Under the pieces are notes generated by a model. The model had not been told where the DNA came from, ran no database searches, and saw only the letters and a list, made by a program, of their open reading frames with translations. A stretch of 64,000 bases of DNA, taken from NCBI RefSeq assembly GCF_018739885.1, contig NZ_JADOES010000003.1, positions 1 to 64,000 of the forward strand, given 5' to 3'. How positions within the stretch are numbered: position 1 is the stretch's first letter; each line of letters opens with the position of its first letter. This DNA comes from Leptothoe spongobia TAU-MAC 1115. Its GTDB lineage: Bacteria; Cyanobacteriota; Cyanobacteriia; Phormidesmidales; Phormidesmidaceae. The position numbers were made by a program, and so were the translations under genes. Below, one piece after another: positions 8,026-17,431 of the stretch.

Positions 8026-9048
8026 CTACTCACAACTACTCGGCGGTAGCACCGACCCCGCATTAATTTTCGAGAAATCATTCAGCTCCAGGGTAGCACT
8101 GCTGTAGTAGCGTTCGCCCTCATCACCACGGGTACGACGCACCCGCAAAAATTTAGCAGGTCCCCAAGCCATAAAGTCTTCGGCCAGGTCGCGGGCCACT
8201 CCATTATCGGGGTAAGCTTGACCACTAACCGTGTTGCCACTAACGCGACCGATGACGCATATCGCCTCTCCATCGATATAGCTATAGGAGCCGATAATCT
8301 CATCCCCCGTCTTACGAAAGATAAACAGGACCCCACCGCGATTGAGCAATTCTTGATCCGAATAAACCCGATCAACAGCAGCAGGACCTGACACATAACG
8401 ATAGTTACCATCAGCCAGCCCCGCAATCGTGTCATAGAACGTCGGCGTTGTAGAGCTCCCCGTCGAACCACGAGGACCATCATCCCCCAGTACCGGTAAG
8501 TCTGAACTAGGACTACGACTGCTGGGATTACCACTCAGGTCCGGTAGCTCTGCTGACGCCGCCGGACGCTGCGGAGAACGTTCCGAGCCAACGCGAGCAG
8601 GTTTAGGACGGGTCGATCCAGGCCTAGCTGCAACAGCCTCAGCCCGACAAATCAAGGTTGCATTAACTGGGGCAAATCCATCTGGGTCATTAAATCCCAC
8701 CAGCCGCTGGTAATAATTGGGGCTATTGAGCAGTAGCTGACGCACAGCATCAATAGAGCGATTTGGAAAAACCAGCGATCGCTCCGTAGTTAATACAGCC
8801 TCCGCTGGTCCAGGTACCACAGCACCAAACTGCTCATACCCCACTTCGGTCGACCCATCGGTTTCTGTCAGAGTGATAAAGGTCCTCATCCCTAAAGGAT
8901 TGGGAATCCCAGTACTTGGGTCATAGCTACAAACAATCGGAGGACTAGCCTGAGCCCATACAGGTTGCTTGACAGCATCTTTGCCTGTAATGATGACAGC
9001 GACTGCAGCCAATACGAACGGGAATACATGCTGATAGCGACCAACCAT
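8026..9048 (-). CDS. Secreted or periplasmic hypothetical protein
   Basis: I start at ATG 9048 (MVGRYQHVFPF), because the alternative eight codons upstream lack support. The N-terminus has a hydrophobic segment (VFPFVLAAVAVIITG) and a later VWAQA that looks like a signal peptidase site. Next comes a domain with CSYDPSTGIPNPLG, then a Pro/Ser-rich low-complexity linker (residues about 155-205 from this start). A C-terminal domain contains GNYRYVSGPAA, GGVLFIFRKTGDEIIGSYSY and GEAICVIGRVSGNTVSGQAY. This two-domain layout is known to me only as cyanobacterial hypothetical proteins. Confidence 0.65.
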   Translation of the reverse strand: MVGRYQHVFPFVLAAVAVIITGKDAVKQPVWAQASPPIVCSYDPSTGIPNPLGMRTFITLTETDGSTEVGYEQFGAVVPGPAEAVLTTERSLVFPNRSIDAVRQLLLNSPNYYQRLVGFNDPDGFAPVNATLICRAEAVAARPGSTRPKPARVGSERSPQRPAASAELPDLSGNPSSRSPSSDLPVLGDDGPRGSTGSSTTPTFYDTIAGLADGNYRYVSGPAAVDRVYSDQELLNRGGVLFIFRKTGDEIIGSYSYIDGEAICVIGRVSGNTVSGQAYPDNGVARDLAEDFMAWGPAKFLRVRRTRGDEGERYYSSATLELNDFSKINAGSVLPPSSCE

Positions 9049-9375
9049 GGACAATAGCTCGTTATATAACAACTAATTAGATTAAACCCTGTTCACATCC
9101 AGAGATACTGCTTTTTTCAAAGGAAAACCCTAACTTACACGTAGATAGGATTGAGAGCTTAAAAGAATTCTATGGGTTAGAGGACTCCTACCAACCTTCA
9201 ACAGACAATATGAGTGCATCAGGTGTGCAGCGTTCAATGTGCAGCGTTCAGTGTAGAAACCCTGGGAACCAGACCCGAAAATCTAGCGCTCACTGAGAAG
9301 TATGCCCCTGTTGTCTGAACGCTAGGCTGTCCAGCCATCACATTTTCTAAATCACTCCAGCCCCGGCCATCAACC
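9049..9375. other. Divergent intergenic region
   Basis: The region lies between divergent genes and must hold both promoters. A short direct repeat GTGCAGCGTTCA occurs twice at about 9225-9251. Nothing else is recognised. Confidence 0.4.
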
Positions 9376-10845
9376 ATGAAGCTTGCTAACCGTTTTGAAG
9401 TACTGGCTATTTTAGATCAGGGTGGTTACGGAATTACCTACCGGGCAATCGATCATCACCAGCCCAGTAAGCCCGCTTGCGTGATTAAGGAACTCATTCA
9501 TACAAGCCCCAAAATTCTAAAAAGGTTTCGGCAGGAAGCTAGCATCCTAGAGAAAATTGGGCTACACTCCCACATTCCTCAGTTACTGGCCTACTTCGAT
9601 GAAGGCAACAAGTTTTACATTGCTCAGGAGCTGATTCATGGCCATGACCTGAGTCAAGAAATCAAAGCGGGCAAACCCCTGGATGAAGGCTATGTCATCA
9701 AATTACTTAAAGATGTTCTCAAGGTCCTCGCCTTTGTCCATCAGCACCGCATGATTCATCGCGATATTAAGCCTGCCAATCTGATCCGACAGACGAGTAA
9801 CGGTGACATTTTTTTGATCGACTTTGGCGTAGTCAAGGAACTCAGCCATAGCCAGATAGATAGAAATGGTCAGATGACAGCCACAGTCAATGTCGGTACC
9901 GTTGGCTATATCGCCCCTGAACAAGCACGGGGCAAGCCTTGTTATGCCAGCGACTTATACTCCGTTGGCATGGTTGCGATCGCAGCACTGATGGATATGT
10001 CTCCACAGCGTTTAGCAAGTCAGCCCTTGCCCCAAAACATGAAGTGGTCCAGTGCGAATCTGAGTCCCCCTCTGGAAACATTTATCAAAAGACTGATCAA
10101 TCCCAATCCCGACAAACGCTACCCAACTGCGACAGAAGCCTTCATCGCCCTTGAGCGCATCATCAATAGCATCCAAGTCGGACAAGACAGCTCCCTACCC
10201 ACCCATGTCGCCGCCAAAGGCCCAAGGCCCGTCGACATAACCCGCACCAATACCCAAACTGCCACCCTGATCCCAACCAGCCTAATCTTGAAAGTGATCG
10301 GCTACATCACAGTCGCTTTAATGATGCTGGGGTTTGGCGTCAAGGGCTATCAATGGACAGCCCGTGCGCTCAGTGATCGCTGGGATGCCGTCAAAGCTGC
10401 CACTGCCCCCCAAGGCTATCAAGCTGCCAAATCAAGAGAATTAGTAGGCCTATTAGACGACGGTAGTATCCAAGCTAGGCCTGAAACTGTAGACGCCTTT
10501 TGGGATATGGTTGCCGCCGCCAAAAACGAAGGGGTCGAGTTATTACCCCTGGCAGGATACATTTCTCTAGCCGATCAACGGAGAGATCTCACGGGAGAAA
10601 CCGATGTCAATATCCAACAATGGTTAAAACGAAGTGATTATCACACAGGCTATGCTATTGCCATCGGTGACAAAAATGCTGACGAGAGTACCGACTGGGA
10701 TCCAAGCTTTGCGCAAACAGATGGCTATCGATGGCTCAGGCGATATGCCAAAAATCACGGTTTTGAGCTGTCATACCCCCAAGGCAATCCTGCTGGAAAT
10801 CAGGAACCCTGGCATTGGCGCTATAGCGAAGGGATAAGAAATTAA
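9376..10845 (+). CDS. Ser/Thr protein kinase fused to a degenerate VanY-type D-Ala-D-Ala carboxypeptidase domain
   Basis: The 489-residue protein has a Hanks-type kinase at residues about 1-265: glycine loop LDQGGYGITY, CVIKEL lysine, catalytic loop IHRDIKPANLI and DFG in LIDFGVVKEL. A transmembrane helix lies at about 307-325 (ILKVIGYITVALMMLGFGV). The extracytoplasmic C-terminus (about 350-489) is a peptidase M15B/VanY-like domain ending EPWHWRY. The M15B zinc motif SxHxxGxAxD reads S420-D-Y-H-T-G-Y-A-I-A429. The metal His is Tyr422 and the metal Asp is Ala429, while the ExxH (Glu477, His480) remains. The outer domain is therefore probably a non-catalytic sensor of muropeptides that signals to the kinase. 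The kinase itself looks active. Confidence 0.88.
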   Translation: MKLANRFEVLAILDQGGYGITYRAIDHHQPSKPACVIKELIHTSPKILKRFRQEASILEKIGLHSHIPQLLAYFDEGNKFYIAQELIHGHDLSQEIKAGKPLDEGYVIKLLKDVLKVLAFVHQHRMIHRDIKPANLIRQTSNGDIFLIDFGVVKELSHSQIDRNGQMTATVNVGTVGYIAPEQARGKPCYASDLYSVGMVAIAALMDMSPQRLASQPLPQNMKWSSANLSPPLETFIKRLINPNPDKRYPTATEAFIALERIINSIQVGQDSSLPTHVAAKGPRPVDITRTNTQTATLIPTSLILKVIGYITVALMMLGFGVKGYQWTARALSDRWDAVKAATAPQGYQAAKSRELVGLLDDGSIQARPETVDAFWDMVAAAKNEGVELLPLAGYISLADQRRDLTGETDVNIQQWLKRSDYHTGYAIAIGDKNADESTDWDPSFAQTDGYRWLRRYAKNHGFELSYPQGNPAGNQEPWHWRYSEGIRN

Positions 10846-11222
10846 GGACGCTGTATCAAGGAGATAGGAGTCTATCTCCTCAGTAGGATCTAACCTTAAG
10901 AGTATTGCTTTTAGGCCAGCAACACTCTTAGGGCATAATGCTCAACATTAAAAGCTTCTCATAAAACAAGATTCAACATATAGTTTGTTGCGGGTATAGT
11001 TTGTTACAGCGGCAAAACGATTAGACTACAAAGCCCTTTCCAGACTTACGTTACACGCAGAGATAAAACACAAAGATCGCATAAAGATTACGTGGCTAAA
11101 GCGCTTTAAATTATGACATCTCGCTTTAATAAAGAAGAATCAAGCATCTAAATGAGAGCTACATTACCAAAGGTTTATATACGCCTTAGCTGCTCTATAT
11201 AATTTCATATACTTCAAAGGTT
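10846..11222. other. Intergenic region with a hairpin
   Basis: AGGAGATAG / CTATCTCCT (arms 10859-10867 and 10872-10880, 4-base loop) lies just after the kinase stop. It may act as a terminator, though no T-run follows. The rest is AT-rich and presumably contains the symporter promoter. Confidence 0.4.
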
Positions 11223-11525
11223 ATGAGAGACTTTTCTCGACGACAAAGTTATTGGAACACTAATATCACGACTATTCAATTATTATTGACAGTTTGGGCA
11301 ACAGTATCCTTAGTCTGCAGCATTCTGATTGTAGACCTGCTGAATCAGATTCAGTTTTTTGGTCTTCCCCTAGGGTTTTGGATAGCTCAGCAAGGGTCAA
11401 TCCTCACATTTGTGGGATTAACTTTTTTATATGCCTCTGAAATGGATACCCTCGATCAGCGCTATCGCTCCCGTCAAGGTGAGTCAGAGCCCAAAGCTGT
11501 TTCTAAACAGGAAATAGGAGAATAG
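11223..11525 (+). CDS. DUF4212 small subunit of a sodium:solute symporter
   Basis: A 100-residue protein with two transmembrane helices (about 19-43 and 50-72). It begins with RRQSYWNTNITTIQLLLTVW and ends its second helix TFLYASEMDTLDQRY. This is the DUF4212 family, encoded directly before a large sodium:solute symporter subunit, exactly as here (4 bases apart). It is thought to be an accessory subunit of the transporter. The solute is unknown, with organic acids such as acetate most often proposed. Confidence 0.85.
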   Translation: MRDFSRRQSYWNTNITTIQLLLTVWATVSLVCSILIVDLLNQIQFFGLPLGFWIAQQGSILTFVGLTFLYASEMDTLDQRYRSRQGESEPKAVSKQEIGE

Positions 11526-11529
11526 CAAT

Positions 11530-13209
11530 ATGCCAACTGAGGTTTGGACCGGACTATTTGTTGGCGCTTCAATCCTAATGTATCTCTACATTGGATGGAG
11601 TTCTCGTGTTTCCGACAGTAAAGGTTTTTTTGTAGCTGGTCAGGGGATATCTGCCATCGCTAACGGGGCTGCTACTGCAGCAGACTGGATGTCAGCGGCA
11701 TCATTTCTTTCCATGGCGGGTTTGATCTCGTTTCTAGGCTATGATGGCTCGATCTATTTAATTGGTTGGACCGGAGGATATGTTCTCCTCGCGTTGTTTC
11801 TAGTCCCATATTTACGCAAGTTCGGCAAGTATACAGTGCCCGACTTTATTGGTGAGCGCTACTATTCCAATTGGGCAAGACTAGTGGCTGTAGTCGCAGC
11901 TATTTTTATATCTCTCACCTACATTGCTGGCCAGATGAGAGGGGTGGGCATTGTTTTTAGCCGATTTTTACAAGTCGATGTCAATACTGGTGTGATTATT
12001 GGCATGATTATTGTGGGCTTTTTTGCTGTCTTGGGAGGGATGAAGGGCATCACCTGGACACAAGTGGTTCAATATTACGTGCTGATCATGGCTTACCTGA
12101 TTCCGGCTATTGCCATGGCCATGCTGCTCACTGGTAATCCAATTCCCCAATTCGCCATGACCTTTGGCGATATCAGTACTAAGTTGAATCAAATTCAGGT
12201 GGATTTAGGATTTGCAGAGTATACCCAAGCCTTTGCGAACAAATCCATGCTAGATGTTCTAGCTATTACCACTGCACTCATGGTGGGCACAGCAGGGCTA
12301 CCCCACGTTATCGTACGATTTTATACAGTGAAGGATGTGCGTTCAGCAAGGTTCTCAGCGGGTTGGGCGCTGTTATTTATCGCGTTGCTTTACACCACCG
12401 CTCCAGCCCTGTCGATGTTTGCTCGTTACAATCTGGTGAATACACTGCACAATGCAACGATCGAAGAAGTACAACAACTTAACTGGGTACAGAAGTGGGA
12501 GAAGACTGGCCTGCTAGCCTTTGAAGATAAAAATCAGGATAATCGCCTACAGCTAACTCCCGACGAAACGAGTAATGAAATTAGTATTGATAGTGACATT
12601 ATCGTACTCTCCACTCCAGAAATTGCAAACTTAGATCCTTGGGTGGTGGCATTAGTGGCAGCTGGGGGAATAGCGGCGGCTTTATCAACGGCATCGGGCC
12701 TACTACTGGTCATTTCCAGCTCAATCGCCCATGATGTCTATTACCGGATCATCGATCCAGGTGCCTCTGAACGTAAACGAGTGTTTGTGGGTCGGGTGAT
12801 GATTGCCTTTGCCCTGGCGATCTCCAGCTACTTTGGCATGAACCCACCAGGATTTGTCGGTCAGGTGGTGGCCTTTGCATTTGGTTTGGCTGCAGCCAGC
12901 TTTTTCCCGATAATTATGTTGGGCATTTTTGATCAGCGCACCAATCGTGAAGGTGCCATTTCAGGCATGCTCGTCGGTCTAGTTTTCACATCTTTCTATA
13001 TCATTGGCGTGAAATTCTTTGACATGCCTACCTGGTGCTTCGACATTTCAGCTGAAGGTATCGGCACTTTGGGCATGATATTAAACTTTGTGGTCACCCT
13101 AGTAGTATCGAGGGTAACGCCACCCCCACCGCCTGAAATCCAAGAATTGGTAGAGGATTTAAGAGTCCCTGAAGACATTGTTACTGAGGAGCCTAACTTG
13201 GCTGCTTAA
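11530..13209 (+). CDS. Sodium:solute symporter family protein (large subunit, ActP-like)
   Basis: A 559-residue SSS-family permease with about 13 transmembrane helices. Family landmarks are FFVAGQGISAIANGAATAAD near residue 35, GYVLLALFLVPYLRKFGKYT, LTYIAGQMRGVG, GGMKGITWTQVVQYY, and ALSTASGLLLVISSSIAHDV. The hydrophilic loop with LLAFEDKNQDNRLQLTPDE (about 330-360) contains a Dx(D/N)xD-like, EF-hand-resembling segment, as in other members paired with DUF4212. It would import a small organic solute with Na+. It forms an operon with the preceding small subunit. Confidence 0.9.
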   Translation: MPTEVWTGLFVGASILMYLYIGWSSRVSDSKGFFVAGQGISAIANGAATAADWMSAASFLSMAGLISFLGYDGSIYLIGWTGGYVLLALFLVPYLRKFGKYTVPDFIGERYYSNWARLVAVVAAIFISLTYIAGQMRGVGIVFSRFLQVDVNTGVIIGMIIVGFFAVLGGMKGITWTQVVQYYVLIMAYLIPAIAMAMLLTGNPIPQFAMTFGDISTKLNQIQVDLGFAEYTQAFANKSMLDVLAITTALMVGTAGLPHVIVRFYTVKDVRSARFSAGWALLFIALLYTTAPALSMFARYNLVNTLHNATIEEVQQLNWVQKWEKTGLLAFEDKNQDNRLQLTPDETSNEISIDSDIIVLSTPEIANLDPWVVALVAAGGIAAALSTASGLLLVISSSIAHDVYYRIIDPGASERKRVFVGRVMIAFALAISSYFGMNPPGFVGQVVAFAFGLAAASFFPIIMLGIFDQRTNREGAISGMLVGLVFTSFYIIGVKFFDMPTWCFDISAEGIGTLGMILNFVVTLVVSRVTPPPPPEIQELVEDLRVPEDIVTEEPNLAA

Positions 13210-13226
13210 TGCATGTTTCTCAGCTT

Positions 13227-13264
13227 AAAAGTGGTTCCCAAAGAATCTTTTGGGAACCACTTTT
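13227..13264 (+). terminator. Strong rho-independent terminator after the symporter operon
   Basis: A 16-bp stem (AAAAGTGGTTCCCAAA paired with its complement) with a 6-base loop, running into T residues. It ends the two-gene symporter transcript. Confidence 0.9.
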
Positions 13265-13437
13265 TCATGCAAGCAAGGACAATGAACAGATAACTTTACC
13301 CACATCAGTAGGCCGCCAGATACAAGGATTATGCATGGGATTGTCAAGACTTTCCTTGACAATCCTACTTTTTTATATCTAGCCATAGAAAGGTGTCCGT
13401 CAACAGGGTTTGTTGGCCAACAATATGAAAAATCGCG

Positions 13438-14508
13438 TCATAACTCACAGACAACTCGAAAGCCAAAGGAATTACTACGGCCTGTTTGGCTATTTTTATC
13501 GCGGGCTGCAGAACGACAGTAAGGGATGTCGTTAAACCATGATCCACCACGCATCACCTTAGAGGATTGAGAGTTGCCAGAGGTCCAGCGGTTAGCATCC
13601 GTGGGGGCACCTTTATAACTGTCGTGATAATCGTCAGAACACCACTCATAAACATTGCCATGCATGTTATATAGGCCAAAGGCATTCGGCCAAAAGCTAT
13701 CAGCAGCCACCGGTGTATTACGATAGTTCTCCTCAAAGTTTTCAGTAAAAGAGAAATCCGCAAAGAAATTGGCAATTTCTGTTGTTAGGGTCTCTCCAAA
13801 ACAAAAAGAGGTTGTTGTTCCAGCCCGACAGGCATACTCCCACTCAGCTTCACTGGGCAGTCGATAGGTGCGGCTTGTGCTCTCACTCAGCTGCTGACAA
13901 AAAGCATCAGCCTCTTGCCAGGAGATCTGCTCGACCGGAAGATCGGCCCCATCTTGTCCCTCATCATCCGTAAAGTAAGACGGATTATTGCCCGTAACTA
14001 CCTCGTACTGTTGCTGGGTAATCACAAAGGCTCCCATATAAAAACTTGGGACCTGAATCGTACGCTGAGGTCCCTCTTTTGCCTCACGCTGGGGTTCAGT
14101 CGATGGAGAGCCCATGAGAAACTCCCCAGCTGGAATCTTTACCATGCGTAAGGGCAATGCTTTACGTAACTGAGATCGCAACAATGGCTCATCAAAATAG
14201 GCAATTTTGACCGAGGGTTCAGCCAGGATCTGCCCCTCAGTATCTACTTGCACAGTTTTCAAAGTTCGATTTTTGAGGGGTTCGCCAGTGGGGGCAATTA
14301 GCTGACTGGAGGCACTCTTACATCCGGTAGTCACCATAGCGGTAGCTGTAGACACTCCTAAAAACTTAAGGGCTTTGCGCCGCGAGCATTGATAAGTTAG
14401 GCTCTGGCTGGTCAAGAGAGCCTGCTGCGAACGGACACGATCGTTGACCAGATAATTCGCACCCACAGTGCCTAGCTTTTTGATGACCCGATAACGACTG
14501 CCTACCAT
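13438..14508 (-). CDS. Formylglycine-generating-enzyme (SUMF1) family protein with Tat-like N-terminus
   Basis: I start at ATG 14508 (MVGSRYRVIKKLG), which has AAGGA five bases upstream, rather than the GTG at 14529. Residues about 130-355 are an FGE-sulfatase domain: MVKIPAGEFLMGSPSTEPQR, YRLPSEAEWEYACRAG, NVYEWCSDDYHDSYKG, KVMRGGSWF and SFGFRVVCEL. Before it, residues about 40-65 read SRRKALKFLGVSTATAMVTT followed by GCKS. This is a twin-arginine-like signal with a lipobox-like Cys. The first 25 residues (YRVIKKLGTVGANYLVND) resemble the glycine-rich loop of a bacterial Ser/Thr kinase, as if a kinase domain had been lost. Substrate and catalysis are unknown. Confidence 0.82.
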   Translation of the reverse strand: MVGSRYRVIKKLGTVGANYLVNDRVRSQQALLTSQSLTYQCSRRKALKFLGVSTATAMVTTGCKSASSQLIAPTGEPLKNRTLKTVQVDTEGQILAEPSVKIAYFDEPLLRSQLRKALPLRMVKIPAGEFLMGSPSTEPQREAKEGPQRTIQVPSFYMGAFVITQQQYEVVTGNNPSYFTDDEGQDGADLPVEQISWQEADAFCQQLSESTSRTYRLPSEAEWEYACRAGTTTSFCFGETLTTEIANFFADFSFTENFEENYRNTPVAADSFWPNAFGLYNMHGNVYEWCSDDYHDSYKGAPTDANRWTSGNSQSSKVMRGGSWFNDIPYCRSAARDKNSQTGRSNSFGFRVVCEL

Positions 14509-14609
14509 AAATTCCTTAATTAAGGACACCCTCGTCAGTTATCCTATACCAGGTAATTTGCCACGATTCTTGCAAAGACTACATGCGCAGTCAGAAAAAA
14601 TTCAAAACC

Positions 14610-14641
14610 CAATGTATTTGTAAAGTTTTACAAATACATTG
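14610..14641. repeat. Near-perfect 32-bp palindrome
   Basis: CAATGTATTTGTAAA and its complement (15-bp arms) flank only two bases. It sits just downstream of the ABC transporter stop and upstream of the SUMF1-like gene. The two-base centre makes it a better protein-binding site or cruciform than an RNA hairpin, but a terminator-like role is possible. Confidence 0.6.
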
Positions 14642-14651
14642 ATAGCCAAGC

Positions 14652-16406
14652 TCATCCTTGGAACTGTTTAGCGTAGAAGCTGGCATAGCGCCCCGCTTGC
14701 TGCAGAAGCTCACCATGGGTGCCGGATTCGATGATGCGCCCTTTTTCCATGACCAGGATGAGATCGCAACTCCGCACCGTCGCCAATCGATGGGCAATGA
14801 CAAACACTGTCCGTCCTTGCATCAGTCGATCGAGGGCTTCCTGCACTAGCGCTTCTGACTCCGCATCCAGAGCAGAAGTTGCCTCATCCAAGATCAAAAT
14901 TTTGGGATCAAAGAGAACGGCTCGTGCGATCGCAATTCGCTGCCGCTGTCCCCCCGATAAATTTACCCCCCGCTCTCCCACCCAAGTGTGGTAGCCCTGG
15001 GAAAACTGGCTAATAAATCCATGGGCGTTAGCAACCCGTGCTGCCGCCGCCACCGCTGACATATCCAGGTCCTTTTGACCAAAGGCAATATTCTCGGCAA
15101 TCGTGCCTGAAAACAAGATATTCTCCTGGGGCACAATGCCAATCTGACGCCGCAGGCTTTGCAATGTCACATGACGAATATTCACGCCATCAATCAGAAT
15201 CTCTCCGGTGGCCACCTCATAAAAACGAGGTAACAGATTAACTAATGTGGTTTTACCCGCTCCGGAGAGCCCCACTAACGCAATTGTCTGCCCTGGCTGG
15301 GCTGTTAGACTAACTTGCTGTAGGACAGGTTGATCAACCTCATAGGCAAAACTCACATCCCGATAGTCTACCCGTCCAGTCACCACCGGCATCAGTTTCG
15401 CATCGGTGGCATCCTGCACCAAGGGTTTAATCTGCAAAAGCTCCAGCACTCGATCAACCGAGGCTTCCCCCTGCTTAAACTCATTAAAGTTTTGAATCAC
15501 ATGGTTGACCGGGTCAATCAGCAGTAATGCATTAATCACATAGGTGCCAAAGCCCTCCCGCTCCAGGTTGCCAAGACTAATCTGCCAGGTACCCACCAGT
15601 AGCAAAACCACAATCATGCCTGCATAGAGAAAGCCCACCACAGGAAATTGCACTGCCTGCAGCCAGGCCACCGAGTAGCGCGCATCCCGATTATTGGCTG
15701 ACGCCTGGGAAAAGCGATCAACCTCATAGTCTTCTGCGGCAAAGGCTTGCACTAGACGAATGCCGCTGAAAACCTCCGCCACTTGGGAGGAAAGATCAGC
15801 CACCTTATCCTGGCTACGACGAGCGGCGGAGAGCATCTTCTCACCAAACCAACCAGACAACACGGCTAACAGCGGAATTAAAATCAGCGCCGTTGCCGTC
15901 AGCTGCCAGTTGAGATAGATCATGTAGCCAAACACAACCACCAGCTGTAGCGCCGAGGGTACAAAGTCGTGGAATAGCTTATAGACCACTTCCCCAATCC
16001 GATCCACATCTTCGGTGAGGCGATAGGCCAGATCACCAGTTTTCGTCTGCTCAAAATAGGACAGGCTCAGGGTTTGGAGATGGCCGTAGACACGAGTGCG
16101 CAGTTGGTGAGCAACTCGGAAGGCGGCCTTGGCCATCAGCGAGTCTTGACCATACTGGGCAACTTTTTGGATCAGTAATCCGATTAGGGTAATGGCAGCA
16201 ACTTTACCAAAGGCGGTAACCTGCCCCTGGACCAGGCTGGAAATGGCCAGACCACCGAGCTTGGCAAGAATCGGCCAATAAATAGTGAAGACCAGGGTGC
16301 AGACAAAGGCGGGAATCAGTATTGCCTGCTGACGATGAATATAGGGCAGCAGCTGCCAATAATTGGGGCGATTATCCAAGGTGAAGTGATCTGATCGGCG
16401 TTGCAT
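14652..16406 (-). CDS. ABC exporter, fused permease and ATPase (MsbA/HlyB type)
   Basis: A 584-residue half-transporter. Six transmembrane helices fill residues about 35-320. The nucleotide-binding domain begins near 345, with Walker A GLSGAGKTT, Q-loop IGIVPQENILFSGT, signature LSGGQRQRIAIA, Walker B ILILDEATSALD and H-loop VIAHRL. It would work as a homodimer or pair exporting a lipid, peptide or polysaccharide precursor across the inner membrane. The substrate cannot be told from the sequence. The neighbouring genes give no hint. Confidence 0.9.
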   Translation of the reverse strand: MQRRSDHFTLDNRPNYWQLLPYIHRQQAILIPAFVCTLVFTIYWPILAKLGGLAISSLVQGQVTAFGKVAAITLIGLLIQKVAQYGQDSLMAKAAFRVAHQLRTRVYGHLQTLSLSYFEQTKTGDLAYRLTEDVDRIGEVVYKLFHDFVPSALQLVVVFGYMIYLNWQLTATALILIPLLAVLSGWFGEKMLSAARRSQDKVADLSSQVAEVFSGIRLVQAFAAEDYEVDRFSQASANNRDARYSVAWLQAVQFPVVGFLYAGMIVVLLLVGTWQISLGNLEREGFGTYVINALLLIDPVNHVIQNFNEFKQGEASVDRVLELLQIKPLVQDATDAKLMPVVTGRVDYRDVSFAYEVDQPVLQQVSLTAQPGQTIALVGLSGAGKTTLVNLLPRFYEVATGEILIDGVNIRHVTLQSLRRQIGIVPQENILFSGTIAENIAFGQKDLDMSAVAAAARVANAHGFISQFSQGYHTWVGERGVNLSGGQRQRIAIARAVLFDPKILILDEATSALDAESEALVQEALDRLMQGRTVFVIAHRLATVRSCDLILVMEKGRIIESGTHGELLQQAGRYASFYAKQFQG

Positions 16407-16495
16407 GGAATTACGCTACCAGGTTTTCCTCCCCTGCTTCCGATACCCTACGTTCATGGTTAAATGTGGACGCAAAGCACCACCTGCGTAGTACT

Positions 16496-17074
16496 ATGCC
16501 CACCGTTATCGTTGCCACTGGAAATCCTGGAAAATTGAAGGAAATGCAAGTCTATCTGACGCCTCTGGGTTGGGATCTACAGCTAAAACCCGAGGAAATT
16601 GATGTGGATGAGACGGGAACGACATTTATAGAGAATGCACGGCTGAAAGCAAGGGAAGTTGCGATCGCAACCAACCAATGGGCGATCGCCGACGATTCTG
16701 GCCTCCAAATCGATGCTCTAGATGGTGCACCAGGCCTCTACTCGGCCCGCTATGGCACAGATGACCAAGACCGCATTAACCGTGTGCTGCGAGAACTCAA
16801 GGACACCCAAGATCGCAGTGCCCAGTTTGTCTGTGCCCTGGCCCTGGCCCGTCCCGATGGCACCATCGCCCTCGAAACCGAAGGCATCTGCCCTGGAAAA
16901 ATCCTCATTGCACCTCAGGGGCATAACGGCTTTGGCTATGATCCCATTTTTTACGTCCCCAGCCAGGGCAAAACCTTTGCCGAAATGAGCGACACCCAGA
17001 AAGAAACCCATAGCCATCGGGGTATCGCCTTTGCCCAAATCATGAAGGAACTAAACCATCTAGAGTTGGCCTAG
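16496..17074 (+). CDS. rdgB: Non-canonical purine NTP pyrophosphatase (RdgB/HAM1)
   Basis: A 192-residue enzyme, started at ATG 16496 (MPTVIVATGNPGKLKEM). A GTG 30 bases upstream would add a non-family tail. Signature blocks are ATGNPGKLKEM, TFIENARLKA, ADDSGLQIDALDGAPGLYSARY, GFGYDPIFYVP and EMSDTQKETHSHRG. It hydrolyses ITP, dITP and XTP to the monophosphates, cleaning the nucleotide pool. The length is normal. It stands divergently from the ABC exporter. Confidence 0.93.
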   Translation: MPTVIVATGNPGKLKEMQVYLTPLGWDLQLKPEEIDVDETGTTFIENARLKAREVAIATNQWAIADDSGLQIDALDGAPGLYSARYGTDDQDRINRVLRELKDTQDRSAQFVCALALARPDGTIALETEGICPGKILIAPQGHNGFGYDPIFYVPSQGKTFAEMSDTQKETHSHRGIAFAQIMKELNHLELA

Positions 17075-17156
17075 ACAAGGCTGCCATAAAAAAACTGCCC
17101 CATCATAGAGGCAGCTTAAATGAGTAATTCGATAACTTTTCTGTACAAATCAGGCT

Positions 17157-17282
17157 TTATTCGCCGTTGCCAAACATTTCTTGAACCTGACCTAATGCAG
17201 CTTGAAAGATGTTGAAGCCAGCCCAGCCCGCAGCTAGGGCAATGGGAGCAAGCACAGCTACAACCCGGAAATCAATGTCCAT
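17157..17282 (-). CDS. psbY: Photosystem II protein Y
   Basis: A 41-residue single-helix membrane protein: [20 protein letters not shown], then [18 protein letters not shown]. The MDxRVxxVLxPxxxAxGWAxxNI pattern is PsbY, a peripheral low-mass subunit next to cytochrome b559 in photosystem II of the thylakoid membrane. A perfect AGGAGG lies six bases before the ATG. The gene is monocistronic. Confidence 0.82.
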   Translation of the reverse strand: MDIDFRVVAVLAPIALAAGWAGFNIFQAALGQVQEMFGNGE

Positions 17283-17431
17283 TACCGAACCTCCTGCGGA
17301 GAAAAACGTTTTAATAAATACTTAGACATAATATTCTCATAAACCATGTCGAAGTTGAAACCAATAGTTGCCTCTACAGCAAAATTTCAATTCTGGATCA
17401 GGATTCATAATCAATTTTTACCATTTACACT

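Noticed and set aside
9225..9251. Two direct copies of GTGCAGCGTTCA as a possible CRISPR or regulator array
   Set aside because: Only two short adjacent copies and no spacer structure. No CRISPR array is visible anywhere in the window.
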